Positions 1 to 9,662 of a stretch of DNA of 51,226 bases are shown in pieces (the stretch's first letter is position 1; each line of letters begins with the position of its first letter). The notes beneath the pieces were generated by a model. That model worked only from the letters and a program-made list of their open reading frames with translations, was not told the DNA's origin and did not search any database. Source of the stretch: Ignavibacteria bacterium (GTDB lineage Bacteria > Bacteroidota > Ignavibacteria > Kapaibacteriales > UBA4661); NCBI GenBank assembly GCA_014654705.1, contig JACVZY010000043.1, forward strand, positions 1-51,226, in the 5' to 3' direction. A program made the translations under genes and the position numbers.

Positions 1-150
1 TCTTCTATCACGATTATCTGGGCAATCCAGTTTTAACTTTTAATTGGCATTTTTACTTGTCATTGCTCATCAGTCTTTAACTTTTTACTAAATTACGCCC
101 CACTTACCAGTAAAAAAACGTTTCAGGCTAATTTTTCCTACACTCTTTTT

Positions 151-3100
151 ATGGTTTGTCGCACTGTTTTTGCCGATGTTCTTGTGGTACTAACTCTGGG
201 TGTGCTTACACTCGGAGTAGGAGCATCGTTGCAAACATTGACGGCACAACCTCGCAAGCCGACTGCCCTTGCGCTTCCCCGCAGCCTTAGCGATTCGCGC
301 ACTTCCGAAACAGCCTTGACGGACGTTCTTCCCTTCAGTTCGCGCTATACGATTGATGTTTGGAACAGCGAAAACGGCTTACCCGCCAATGCAATTCTGG
401 CGATGTGTCAGACGCGTGACGGCTACATCTGGCTGGGAACATATAGTGGACTGGTGCGGTTCGATGGAGTTCGCTTTACGGTCTATGGCAAAACAGACAA
501 GGGCTTGCAAGAGATGAGCAAAACAAGTAATGCTGCGGCAATTCAAGTGTATTCATTGTATGAAGACCGCTCCGGTGCTCTCTGGTCGGGACTTGCCGAG
601 GGCGGTATTGTGCGCGTGAAGGGTGAAGAATCGGTCATTTTCAACGAAAAGAACGGGCTTCCGAACTCTAAAATTTGGAGTTTTTGCGAATTACCGGATA
701 AGACGCTGCTTGCCGGAAGCGACAAAGGCATTTATCGCTTTGACAACAGCAGCAATCTATTTGTACGTGACAGCGCAATCAACGACGGCATACAGGGTTC
801 GGAGATATACCTCCTCTCGCGCTCCGACGGCTCACTATGGGTTGGCACGAGTGAAGGGCTGTATCAAAAAATAGGCGGGAAAACGATACGACATAGCTTT
901 AACCACGCATTCTCGAATAAAATTTACTGCCTGCGCGAAGACCGTTCGGGCAATATTTGGGCTGGAACCTCCACAGCAGCATACAAGTGGGACGGAAAAA
1001 CCATGTCTGCCGACACAACACTTCCCAATCTTGAATCCTTCCTGAGTGACAGCAAAGGCAACCTGTGGATTGGACTTAGTAACAAACTGATATGCCGAAA
1101 AAATATTACCAGTGATACCCTAACGAAACACGAAGGGCTTGCCGACGACCGCATTTATTCGTTGCTGGAAGACCTGGAAGGAAATATCTGGGTGGGCACG
1201 TACTACGGCGGATTGCAGCGATTGAAGCACGGAAAATTTATGACCTTCACCGCACGCGAAGGACTGCAAGGCGAAGTAGTGTATTCCATTCGGCAGACGA
1301 AAACAAATGCGCTCTGGATAAGCTACGTTGGTGGTGCGCGGCGGATGCAGAATGGAAGCGTCACCACGTATAATTCTCGGAATGGTCTTGGCAATACCAC
1401 CGTGCGGGATGTCTGCGAGTACTCAGACGGCACAACGTGGATAGCCACCTACGGCGGTCTATATCGCCTCACCGGCAAAACGCTACAATCGTATTCCGCC
1501 AAAAACGGATTGGCGAGCGAGCGTATTCGCGTTCTGACCGAAACCACCGACAGTACGCTCTGGATAGGCACAAACAATGGTCTCAATACGTACCGCAATG
1601 GTTTTTTCGGCACGTATAAAAAGCCCGACGGAACGCCAATATCGGTGGGGGTACTCTCACTTTTTGAAGATTCTAAAAAGCAGTTATGGGTAGCAACCGA
1701 CGGCGAAGGAGTCATGGCTATACGGGGTAGCACCTTCACGGTCTATAAGAAAAAAGAGGGTTTAGGTAATAATACGGCATTTTGCTTCCACGAAGACAGC
1801 AATGGTGACATTTGGGTAGGCACAAAAGACGGGTTGTCACGGATTCACAATGGTACGATTACCACCTTTACTACCACCGATGGACTGGCAGACAATCAGA
1901 TATTTCAACTCGTCGAAGATGAATTTGGTTACTTTTGGATAGGCTGTAACAAAGGAATCATGCGGGTTCAACGCGAAGAACTCAACCAACGTGCGAATAT
2001 AAAAACGGGCAAGGTTGTGTGCGCACTCTACAACCGCTCCGATGGCATGAGTTCCAACACGACCAACGCACCTGCCGCCGCCTGCCGCACAAGCGACGGA
2101 CGGATATGGTTCCCGACGGACAAAGGCATAACGGTTGTCGAACCAAAGAATTTTCGCTTCAACACAAGTGTTCCATCTGTATTTGTGCCGCATATTTTTG
2201 TGGATGGTGTACGTTCTACACAAAGCAACAATCTCGCACTGGAAGCAAATGTGCAGCGCTTGGAGTTTCATTATACCGCGCTCAGTTTCTTTGCGCCTGA
2301 GAAAGTACTTTTCAAATACCGTTTGGATGGCTACGACAACGATTGGATTGATGCCGGCTCGCGGCGAGTTGCCTACTATACAAGCCTTCCGCGCGGGCGG
2401 GAATATCGCTTTCGGGTGATTGCCTGCAACAACGATGGTATCTGGAATGATGAAGGAGTAAGTGTAGGCTTGTACATCAAGCCCTATTGGTACGAAACAT
2501 CGTGGTTTTATATCACCTGTGGACTGTTTGTTCTCGGTGCGGCATTCGGTCTCTATCGCAGCCGTGTACACGCCATTGAAGCACGAGCGCAGGCGTTGGA
2601 GGAAACTGTTCGCCTCCGCACCTCCGAACTGCAAGCGGCAAACGCGGAAATTAGCCGTCGCATGGAGGTTCAGACCGAACAGACGCACCAAATTGAGCGG
2701 GCAAACAAAGATTTGCAGACCACCAATGAACAATTGGACAAAGCGAATCGCCTCAAGACGCAGCTTCTTTCCATGGCTGCGCACGATCTCAAAAATCCAC
2801 TCAGTGCTATTATTGGACTTTCTGAGATTGCGCTGACGACCATTCCGCAGGAGAATCAAGCACGCGAACTGCTGGGACACATCCAAACGACAGCGGAGCG
2901 TATGGGGCTTCTCATCAAAGATTTGCTGGACGCTGCTACTATCGAACTTGGCAATATCGCCCTGCACAAGCATGATGTGATACTCCCCCTGCTCGTCTAT
3001 GGCATCGCAGAACGGTATCAACTGAACGCGAAACAAAAGGGACAGCATATCAATATCGAAACGATGGACGACCTTGTAGTGACCGCCGATCCATCGCGCT

Positions 3101-3444
3101 TAGAGCAAATCTTTGACAATCTTCTTTCTAACGCCGTCAAATACTCTCCGCACGGAAAAAATATTTGGGTTCGTGTCCGCAAAACACCAACAACGGCACG
3201 AGTGGAAGTACAGGACGAGGGTCCGGGAATAAGTGCCGAAGACCAAAAACTCCTTTTTGGTTTCTTCCAGCGTCTCAGCGCCAGACCAACAGGCGGTGAA
3301 AGCTCGAACGGCGTAGGCTTGGCGATTGTCCGAAAGATTGTAGATTTGCACGGAGGCAACATTTGGGTAGAATCCGAAGTAGGCAACGGTACGACATTTA
3401 TTGTGGAATTGCCACTAGCAAAAGAGAAAGAACAAAATTCGTAG
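151..3444 (+). CDS. Propeller/Y_Y_Y sensor histidine kinase (HK1)
   Basis: Membrane sensor kinase of 1097 aa. An N-terminal hydrophobic signal/anchor (about residues 8-32) leads into a periplasmic region. I count 14 blades of the two-component-regulator propeller type (motif like G-N-I-W-V-G-T..GL.R), which fits two seven-bladed propellers. A Y_Y_Y domain follows (about 706-785), then a TM helix (about 787-807), a coiled coil, HisKA with phospho-acceptor His878 (AAHDLKNPL), and HATPase_c with N-box Asn994, a DEGPG box and a G2 box reading GGESSNGVGLA. The input half matches that of Bacteroides hybrid two-component systems, but there is no receiver and no AraC domain, so the output partner must be elsewhere. 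The ATG at 151 is followed directly by the signal sequence. The ligand is unknown; in the family it is often an oligosaccharide. Confidence 0.9.
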   Translation: MVCRTVFADVLVVLTLGVLTLGVGASLQTLTAQPRKPTALALPRSLSDSRTSETALTDVLPFSSRYTIDVWNSENGLPANAILAMCQTRDGYIWLGTYSGLVRFDGVRFTVYGKTDKGLQEMSKTSNAAAIQVYSLYEDRSGALWSGLAEGGIVRVKGEESVIFNEKNGLPNSKIWSFCELPDKTLLAGSDKGIYRFDNSSNLFVRDSAINDGIQGSEIYLLSRSDGSLWVGTSEGLYQKIGGKTIRHSFNHAFSNKIYCLREDRSGNIWAGTSTAAYKWDGKTMSADTTLPNLESFLSDSKGNLWIGLSNKLICRKNITSDTLTKHEGLADDRIYSLLEDLEGNIWVGTYYGGLQRLKHGKFMTFTAREGLQGEVVYSIRQTKTNALWISYVGGARRMQNGSVTTYNSRNGLGNTTVRDVCEYSDGTTWIATYGGLYRLTGKTLQSYSAKNGLASERIRVLTETTDSTLWIGTNNGLNTYRNGFFGTYKKPDGTPISVGVLSLFEDSKKQLWVATDGEGVMAIRGSTFTVYKKKEGLGNNTAFCFHEDSNGDIWVGTKDGLSRIHNGTITTFTTTDGLADNQIFQLVEDEFGYFWIGCNKGIMRVQREELNQRANIKTGKVVCALYNRSDGMSSNTTNAPAAACRTSDGRIWFPTDKGITVVEPKNFRFNTSVPSVFVPHIFVDGVRSTQSNNLALEANVQRLEFHYTALSFFAPEKVLFKYRLDGYDNDWIDAGSRRVAYYTSLPRGREYRFRVIACNNDGIWNDEGVSVGLYIKPYWYETSWFYITCGLFVLGAAFGLYRSRVHAIEARAQALEETVRLRTSELQAANAEISRRMEVQTEQTHQIERANKDLQTTNEQLDKANRLKTQLLSMAAHDLKNPLSAIIGLSEIALTTIPQENQARELLGHIQTTAERMGLLIKDLLDAATIELGNIALHKHDVILPLLVYGIAERYQLNAKQKGQHINIETMDDLVVTADPSRLEQIFDNLLSNAVKYSPHGKNIWVRVRKTPTTARVEVQDEGPGISAEDQKLLFGFFQRLSARPTGGESSNGVGLAIVRKIVDLHGGNIWVESEVGNGTTFIVELPLAKEKEQNS

Positions 3445-3482
3445 CGACTCACGCGATATCATTTCTTGTCCTTGAACGGCGA

Positions 3483-3591
3483 AACGCAGATTTCAGGCTG
3501 ATTGTCAGAAACCGAAAGCACTTCTGTCTTCTTTCGATGAAATTCTTTTTCTGAAAATCCTCTTCATCCGAAAAATCCTAAAATCTGCGTT
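3483..3591. repeat. Imperfect inverted-repeat element between HK1 and HK2
   Basis: The 15-nt arm at 3483-3497 (AACGCAGATTTCAGG) is repeated in inverse at 3577-3591 with one mismatch, and the similarity continues weakly outward. The roughly 80-nt interior is AT-rich and has no reading frame. It could be a MITE-like or REP-like element, or a long-stem 3' structure after HK1. Confidence 0.5.
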
Positions 3592-3682
3592 CTGCCATCG
3601 AACACGCACACCGCATGATAGAATAGCTATTTTCACGTAGTTGTTTGTACATTGTTGCGATCAAAGTAAATCATCCTTTGTT

Positions 3683-5497
3683 ATGAACCAACCGGAATCA
3701 TCGCTCCCCGTCTCACTCTTCAGCACCGCATTACAGGGCATCCGAGAATCGGTCATTATCACCACCGCCGAAGGGATTGTGCTTGATTGGGACTCTCATT
3801 CGGAAACGATATTCGGATGGGCGCGCGGCGAGATGATTGGCGAAGACCTGAGCAATATTCTGCACAAGCACGACCTCGAAACGATGCAGCAAGAATTTGA
3901 CCGTCTCACCCAATCGCCCGTGTCCACCGAGCGCCCGTACACCGCACTGGGACGGCATCGCTCAGGGAAACATTTTGCACTGGAATATTCGGTGCAAACA
4001 TTGAGCATTGGCAGCAATTCCGAGCCAAACTACAACTTTTGCATTTTTATTCGTGATATTGAGCAGTTCAAAGACGGCTATGCTGAACTTCGGCGGCGCG
4101 AGCGGCGATACCGTATTCTGAGCTACTTCGCCTCTTCAATCTTTGGCAATGATACAGTTGAGGAAGTCTGCCGAGACATTACCCAAAATTGTATTGCCGA
4201 GATGGATTTTGAAGATGCCGTTGTGTACTTGCTGGATGCGGAGTGTAATGTTTTGGTGCAATCAGCAGCCTTTGGCAAAGGCAAAGAAGCAAATTCCACC
4301 GTTCTGAATCCCATCGATATCCCAATGGGTCAAGGAATTGTGGGAGCGGCAGCACTCTTGCAAACCGTTCAACTGATATGGGATACAGCACTCGATCCGC
4401 GCTATATCGTGGACGACAAGCCGCGCCTCTCCGAACTGGCAGTGCCGATTCTGTATAAAGGCACAACCATTGGTGTCATAGATTCCGAGCATTCGCGCAG
4501 GAATTTCTTCACCGACGAAGACGCGCTGATTTTGCAACAAATGGCGAGCATTGCGGCAACAAAAATCGTGCGTATTCGTGCCGAGGAGCAAGTACGAATG
4601 ATGAACGACCGACTGGAGCACCTTGTGCAGGAGCGAACACAAGAACTGTACGATGCTAATGCGGAGATTCAGCGACAAATGGAAATCCTTGCTCACCAAG
4701 CGCAGGAAATCGAATACAGCAATGTAGAATTGCAGGATAAAAACGAGCAACTCTCCGCACTCAATAGCGAACTGGATGCTGCATCACGCTTTAAGACCGA
4801 GATTTTGTCTATTGTTGCCCACGACCTCAAGAACCCGCTCGGTGCGGTGATGACCTTTGCTGACCTCGCACTGCACGACATCGGTAAGGAAAGCCCAGCA
4901 CAAAGATTTCTTCAGCGTATTGCCGAGAGTGCAAGCTATATGTTCTCCCTCACGACGCAGCTGCTAGAAGCCGCCGCCATTGACTTGGGCAAAATGACGA
5001 TCGCCAAACATGAGATCAGTTTATCGGCACTTGTCAGAACTATTCTTGAATCTTCTCTGGGACGCAGCGCCGCAAAATCGCAGACGATTCTTGTCGAAGC
5101 AGAGCCGTTTGTAGTGGTGATGGGCGATGAAGGACGCTTGCATCAGGTAGTAGATAATTTGGTCTCCAACGCCCTGAAGTATTCCCCGCACGGCACCACT
5201 ATTCGCGTCTGCGTCACAAACCTCAAGCCTCCGGAACGAATGTCCTATCATAATCCTGACATTGGGTATGCGCGTCTGGAAATCCATGACGAAGGACCCG
5301 GCTTCAGCGAAGAGGACAAAGCAAAAGTATTTCAATTTTTCCAACGCTTATCGGCAACGCCCACAGGCGGCGAAAGTAGTCATGGCGTGGGATTGGCGCT
5401 CGTCAAAAAAATTGTGGAAGCGCACAACGGTTTCATCCGTTTAGAATCAGAGTCCGGCAGAGGTGCAACGTTCATTGTGGAATTGCCGATTGCCTAA
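3683..5497 (+). CDS. Cytosolic PAS-GAF histidine kinase (HK2)
   Basis: Soluble sensor kinase of 604 aa from the ATG at 3683 (MNQPESS). An in-frame upstream start at 3641 would add 14 residues of poor character. There is no signal peptide or TM helix. A PAS domain (about residues 10-135) is followed by a GAF domain (about 150-300), a long coiled coil, HisKA with His380 in IVAHDLKNPL, and HATPase_c (LVSNALKYSPHG; DEGPGFS; GGESSHGVGLA). The catalytic core is closely related to those of HK1 and HK4, so it looks like the same kinase with its sensor exchanged. The PAS/GAF pair suggests a small intracellular ligand or redox cue. No cognate receiver is adjacent. Confidence 0.9.
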   Translation: MNQPESSLPVSLFSTALQGIRESVIITTAEGIVLDWDSHSETIFGWARGEMIGEDLSNILHKHDLETMQQEFDRLTQSPVSTERPYTALGRHRSGKHFALEYSVQTLSIGSNSEPNYNFCIFIRDIEQFKDGYAELRRRERRYRILSYFASSIFGNDTVEEVCRDITQNCIAEMDFEDAVVYLLDAECNVLVQSAAFGKGKEANSTVLNPIDIPMGQGIVGAAALLQTVQLIWDTALDPRYIVDDKPRLSELAVPILYKGTTIGVIDSEHSRRNFFTDEDALILQQMASIAATKIVRIRAEEQVRMMNDRLEHLVQERTQELYDANAEIQRQMEILAHQAQEIEYSNVELQDKNEQLSALNSELDAASRFKTEILSIVAHDLKNPLGAVMTFADLALHDIGKESPAQRFLQRIAESASYMFSLTTQLLEAAAIDLGKMTIAKHEISLSALVRTILESSLGRSAAKSQTILVEAEPFVVVMGDEGRLHQVVDNLVSNALKYSPHGTTIRVCVTNLKPPERMSYHNPDIGYARLEIHDEGPGFSEEDKAKVFQFFQRLSATPTGGESSHGVGLALVKKIVEAHNGFIRLESESGRGATFIVELPIA

Positions 5498-5625
5498 GAG
5501 CAAAATAGTTCACGCACACTCATTCGCTTTGGAAGTTGCTTGTATTCTTCCTACTTTGGTCTTTCCTGCTTTGGTTCTTTTTGTTTTGGCAGCAACCATT
5601 CTACGCACCAGATAAAGCAACAACT

Positions 5626-7362
5626 ATGAGACAGAACTTTTTCACCCGTACACGATTTCACGTCGTCATTGGTTTCCTGACTCTTGCGCTTTTCGCCTTT
5701 CCGGCAGTGCCGGTGCAGGCACAAGAAGCCGATAAACGCGTTGAGAACATGATTTATAGCTTTCAGGAAGATAGAGAAAGCCTGAACAGAACGTATTCCG
5801 TCCGCGAATCGGAAGAATACTATAACCGCATGACGATTTTCTACGATAATTGGCTGCGTGAGCTAAGCGCCTTCAATTTTAAGGCACTCCGGCACCCCGA
5901 CAAAGTTGATTTCGTACTGCTGCGCAACACCATCGAAGAGCGCCGCTACACAAACGCTCAGAAACTGGCGGAGTACCTTGCCATAAAGACCCTGCTGCCC
6001 TTCTCCGATACGATAATGGCGTTTGTTGTTCAGCGCAGACATGGCGCAAAACCAAATGCCCAAGAACTTGCAGCCCGCTTCTTTCGTCTTGCAGAGTCCA
6101 TCAGCACACTTGGCAAAGGCGTACAGCAGAAGCCTAAAATTCCGGCTCGGCAAGCCACTAAAGCAGCAAACGCAACGCGAGAACTCAAACGCGCTTTTGA
6201 TGAGGCATATAAATTTTACGCTGCCTACGACCCGCTTGTAGGCTGGTGGACAAAGAATCCGCACGAAAAATTGCTGACAGTGCTGGAAGAATACGCTTCG
6301 GCACTGCAAGCATGGACAACACCCGACAACACCCAAGACGACGGCACAGGCATCACGGGCTTACCGCTCGGACGTGAAGAATTTATCAAAAGCCTTCAAT
6401 TTGCAATGATTCCCTACACGCCGGATGAACTCATTGTCGCCGGCAATGCGGAATTTGCGTGGTGCGAGCGCGAGATGCTCCGTGCTTCGGAAGAAATGGG
6501 TTTCGGAGCGAATTGGAAAGCAGCACTCGAAAAAGTAAAAAATGATTTTGTACCCATTGGCGAACAGCCTGCTTTTATCACGTTTTTGGCAGAAGAAGCC
6601 ATCGACTACGTGGAGAAAAATAATCTTCTGACCATACCGCCGCTTGCCAAAGAAACGTGGCGTATGTCTATGCTCACAGCCGAGCAGCAACGGTACAGCC
6701 CATTTTTCTTGGGCGGAGAGTTGATTCAGGTTGCCTATCCGACCGATGGTATGCGCCATGACGAAAAAATGATGAGCCTTCGGGGCAACAACAAGCACTT
6801 TGCTCGGGCAACCGTGTTTCACGAGCTGATACCGGGTCATCATTTGCAAATGTTTATGATGAACCGCCATAATCGGCAACGCGACCTCTTCGATACGCCC
6901 TTCTGGATGGAAGGTTGGGCGCTTTATTGGGAAATGCAGCTTTGGGATAGAAAATTCACGACAACGCCCGAAGACCGCGTGGGTGCTTTGTTCTGGCGGA
7001 TGCACCGCTGCGCACGCATTGTCTTTTCGGTGAATTATCATCTTGGCAAGTGGACTCCTAAGCAGTGTATTGACTTTCTAGTCGAGAAAGTCGGGCATGA
7101 ACGCGCCAACGCCGAAGCAGAGGTGCGCCGCTCGGTCATGGGTGGTTACGGACCCTTGTATCAGCTTGCGTACATGATTGGGGCAAAACAGTTTATTGCG
7201 TTGCGCAAGGAATTTGTAGAAAGCGGGAAAATGGCAGAAAAAGACTTCCACGATGCGATACTACGTAATGGCAATATTCCCATCGAAATGACCCGCGCTC
7301 TGCTTTCAGGGCAAGAGGTGCCGAAAGATTTCAAAACGGCATGGCGCTTTTTAGGGCAATAA
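5626..7362 (+). CDS. Secreted DUF885 family protein, putative metallopeptidase
   Basis: About 578 aa from the ATG at 5626. This start gives a normal signal peptide (hydrophobic stretch ending near PVQAQ), whereas the longer frame from 5536 adds an implausible hydrophobic leader. The DUF885 hallmark HELIPGHHLQ lies at residues 399-408, with EGWALYWE about 30 residues later. These resemble the zinc-binding His/Glu set of gluzincin-like peptidases, so a zinc-dependent peptidase in the periplasm or outside the cell is likely. The length is usual for the family. It sits between two kinase genes, 128 nt after HK2 and 98 nt before HK4. No functional tie to the kinases is visible. Family assignment is firm; enzymatic activity is inferred. 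Confidence 0.88.
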   Translation: MRQNFFTRTRFHVVIGFLTLALFAFPAVPVQAQEADKRVENMIYSFQEDRESLNRTYSVRESEEYYNRMTIFYDNWLRELSAFNFKALRHPDKVDFVLLRNTIEERRYTNAQKLAEYLAIKTLLPFSDTIMAFVVQRRHGAKPNAQELAARFFRLAESISTLGKGVQQKPKIPARQATKAANATRELKRAFDEAYKFYAAYDPLVGWWTKNPHEKLLTVLEEYASALQAWTTPDNTQDDGTGITGLPLGREEFIKSLQFAMIPYTPDELIVAGNAEFAWCEREMLRASEEMGFGANWKAALEKVKNDFVPIGEQPAFITFLAEEAIDYVEKNNLLTIPPLAKETWRMSMLTAEQQRYSPFFLGGELIQVAYPTDGMRHDEKMMSLRGNNKHFARATVFHELIPGHHLQMFMMNRHNRQRDLFDTPFWMEGWALYWEMQLWDRKFTTTPEDRVGALFWRMHRCARIVFSVNYHLGKWTPKQCIDFLVEKVGHERANAEAEVRRSVMGGYGPLYQLAYMIGAKQFIALRKEFVESGKMAEKDFHDAILRNGNIPIEMTRALLSGQEVPKDFKTAWRFLGQ

Positions 7363-7367
7363 TTGTG

Positions 7368-7391
7368 GAGCGATACGTTTTTCTATCGCTC
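7368..7391 (+). terminator. Hairpin after the DUF885 gene
   Basis: The 8-bp perfect stem GAGCGATA/TATCGCTC with an 8-nt T-rich loop starts 5 nt after the stop codon. There is no T tract after the stem, so it may act as a 3'-end or processing hairpin rather than a classical intrinsic terminator. Confidence 0.4.
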
Positions 7392-7460
7392 TACACGTAG
7401 GCAAATAAGACACAATTGGACTTCGGTGGCATATTAGGATGATTTTCGTATCTTACGGCA

Positions 7461-9575
7461 ATGATAATCACTATCTGCAGACTCGCACTCTTTATGCTCT
7501 TCGGGAGCGTAAGCACCACCCAAGCCGCACAGATGCAGGAGCATTGCAGCGTGGCGGTGACGGAGTTGTTGTCTCTGCGGAATACCTCGCAGCCTGAACA
7601 GCTTCTTGCTTCGCAAGATTCATTACAAGGTGCATTAGGACAAGTGAACGAGTCGGACACTGCCTATATCAATCGTCTCAATACACTTGCCGAAGAGTAT
7701 TCTTATCGTACCGCCGCCGTCAAAGACACAGCATCGCTCTATGCAGCGCAAGCGCTCGCACTTGCGAAAAAAATCGACTACAAGCGCGGTATCGCCGAAG
7801 CGCTTGCCGTGCTGTCGTACCGATTCAATCTGGAAGGCAAAATTGAACAAGGCTTGGATGCGGGATTCAAGCAACTGCGAGTTGCGGAAGAGCTTGGCGA
7901 CCAAAGACTCATCGCTCGTGGACTTACGTGTATCGGTTTTGCTGCCGGACAGCAGTCCCACGCAGAGGTGGCAGCTATCAAAGAAGCACGGGAACGACTC
8001 CTCAGAGCGCTCAGAATAGCTACGGCTCTCCCCGATGATTTTCTTATTACTTTTAGCTGCAATGCTCTGGGGCGCTTGGCACGCCTTGAGGGACATCAGC
8101 AGGAAGCGCTGACTTACCACCAGCAAGCGCTTGGTTTTGCAAAAAAAATTCAGAATTCCGAACAACTCAGCTGGGCGCTCCATAGTTTGGCAATAATTTA
8201 TGAAGCGCAAAAGCAATATACACTTGCTCTCGACTATTCAAAACAGGCACTGGCACTGCGCGAGAAGAATGGACGCGCTTTTGCTATTGCTACCTCGCGT
8301 CGGCTTACTGGTTCTATTTATTTTCACCTTGGGCAATTTGAAGAAGCAAAACGGTATGCCGAGAGTAGTATTGCTGCCAGCAAAGATGAAGAAGGGATAT
8401 TCGTTCCCAAAATGCAGGCGTATCACCTTCTCTCCGATGCCTACATTGCTCTACACAAACCCACCGAGGCGCTTCAATACTACAAGAAAAGCATTGCTAT
8501 CCGGGATTCTGCCGCAGCTATCGAATCTAAAAGTAATATTCTGCAGCTTCAAGCGCAACTTGACCGCGAGCGAAGAACCCGCGAAGAAGCCATTGCTCAG
8601 CGTGACCGCCAACTTCAGGCGGAGCGTTTTCAGCGTCAGCGCGTTATCGGAGCGGTTATCCTGAGCGGAATGGTGCTTTTGAGTATCATTGTGGCAATGC
8701 TCTGGCGAACCAATCGGCTGAAGAACAAACAAAATATTGAACTGACGGTCGCATATCAAGAAATCAAGCAGCAACAAGAAACGCTGGAATCACAAGCACA
8801 AGAAATTGAAATTACCAACACTCAACTGCACGAAATAAACGAAACGCTCGCGGCATCAAACGCCGAACTAGACAAAGCAAACACATTCAAACTGAATATG
8901 TTGAGTATAGCTGCGCACGACCTCAAGAACCCGCTTCACGCCATTGCCAATTTTGCAGACCTTATCGGCGAAGAGTCGGAAAACAAAGACGGAAAAATCA
9001 CGATGTTTGCCGGGCGTATTAGCCAGATTTGCGCCCGTATGCTCGCGCTGATTCATGACCTTTTGGACACCGCAGCGCACGATTTAGGCAAGATGGCACT
9101 TCAGATTGAACCGGTTAATATCAGCGACCTTGCTCTTGCAGTTACTGAACAGTACACGCCTCAAGCAAAGGAGAAAGAACAAGAAATATACCTTGAAAAG
9201 CACAACGAATGTTGGGTAGCGGGCGACGCGCAGCGGTTGTATCAAGTTCTTGAAAATTTGCTTTCTAATGCGGTGAAATACTCGCCACACGGCAAACGTA
9301 TTTGGTGCACCGTTTCCATTCATTCCCAGCAAGGCATAGCAAGGCTTTCTTTCAAAGACGAAGGACCTGGCATGACAAGCGAAGACCAAGAAAAAGCCTT
9401 TACCATGTTCCAACGCCTCAGCGCTCAGACCACAGGGGGCGAGAGTTCTACGGGAGTGGGCTTGGCATTAGTGAAGCAAATTGTGGAGCTTCACAATGGA
9501 CAGGTACATATCGTGAGCAAACAGGGCGGCGGTACGGAATTTGTTGTCGAACTACCATTATACAGCGCTGTTTAG
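7461..9575 (+). CDS. TPR-containing sensor histidine kinase (HK4)
   Basis: 704 aa. The signal peptide ends near TTQAAQ. A periplasmic helical region (about 50-370) holds several tetratricopeptide repeats (for example the stretches around GRLARLEGHQQEALTYHQQA and YTLALDYSKQAL). A basic coiled segment, a TM helix at about 395-415, a second coiled coil, HisKA with His486 (AAHDLKNPL) and HATPase_c (LLSNAVKYSPHG; DEGPGM; GGESSTGVGLA) follow. The core closely resembles HK1 and HK2. The architecture of periplasmic TPR, TM and HisKA is common in Bacteroidota sensors, where the TPR part is presumed to bind protein or peptide cues. The ATG at 7461 directly begins the signal peptide. No receiver gene is nearby. 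Confidence 0.9.
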   Translation: MIITICRLALFMLFGSVSTTQAAQMQEHCSVAVTELLSLRNTSQPEQLLASQDSLQGALGQVNESDTAYINRLNTLAEEYSYRTAAVKDTASLYAAQALALAKKIDYKRGIAEALAVLSYRFNLEGKIEQGLDAGFKQLRVAEELGDQRLIARGLTCIGFAAGQQSHAEVAAIKEARERLLRALRIATALPDDFLITFSCNALGRLARLEGHQQEALTYHQQALGFAKKIQNSEQLSWALHSLAIIYEAQKQYTLALDYSKQALALREKNGRAFAIATSRRLTGSIYFHLGQFEEAKRYAESSIAASKDEEGIFVPKMQAYHLLSDAYIALHKPTEALQYYKKSIAIRDSAAAIESKSNILQLQAQLDRERRTREEAIAQRDRQLQAERFQRQRVIGAVILSGMVLLSIIVAMLWRTNRLKNKQNIELTVAYQEIKQQQETLESQAQEIEITNTQLHEINETLAASNAELDKANTFKLNMLSIAAHDLKNPLHAIANFADLIGEESENKDGKITMFAGRISQICARMLALIHDLLDTAAHDLGKMALQIEPVNISDLALAVTEQYTPQAKEKEQEIYLEKHNECWVAGDAQRLYQVLENLLSNAVKYSPHGKRIWCTVSIHSQQGIARLSFKDEGPGMTSEDQEKAFTMFQRLSAQTTGGESSTGVGLALVKQIVELHNGQVHIVSKQGGGTEFVVELPLYSAV

Positions 9576-9662
9576 TTCCGTTCACTCTTAGAAAAAAAGT
9601 AACCTGCTTCCGCCCCACAGCAAGCACCCAATTTCTGCTTCTTGATTATATTTCCCGATTTC

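Noticed and set aside
1837-3048. 403-codon frame on the - strand within HK1
   Set aside because: Antisense shadow of a well-supported kinase; no protein family resemblance.
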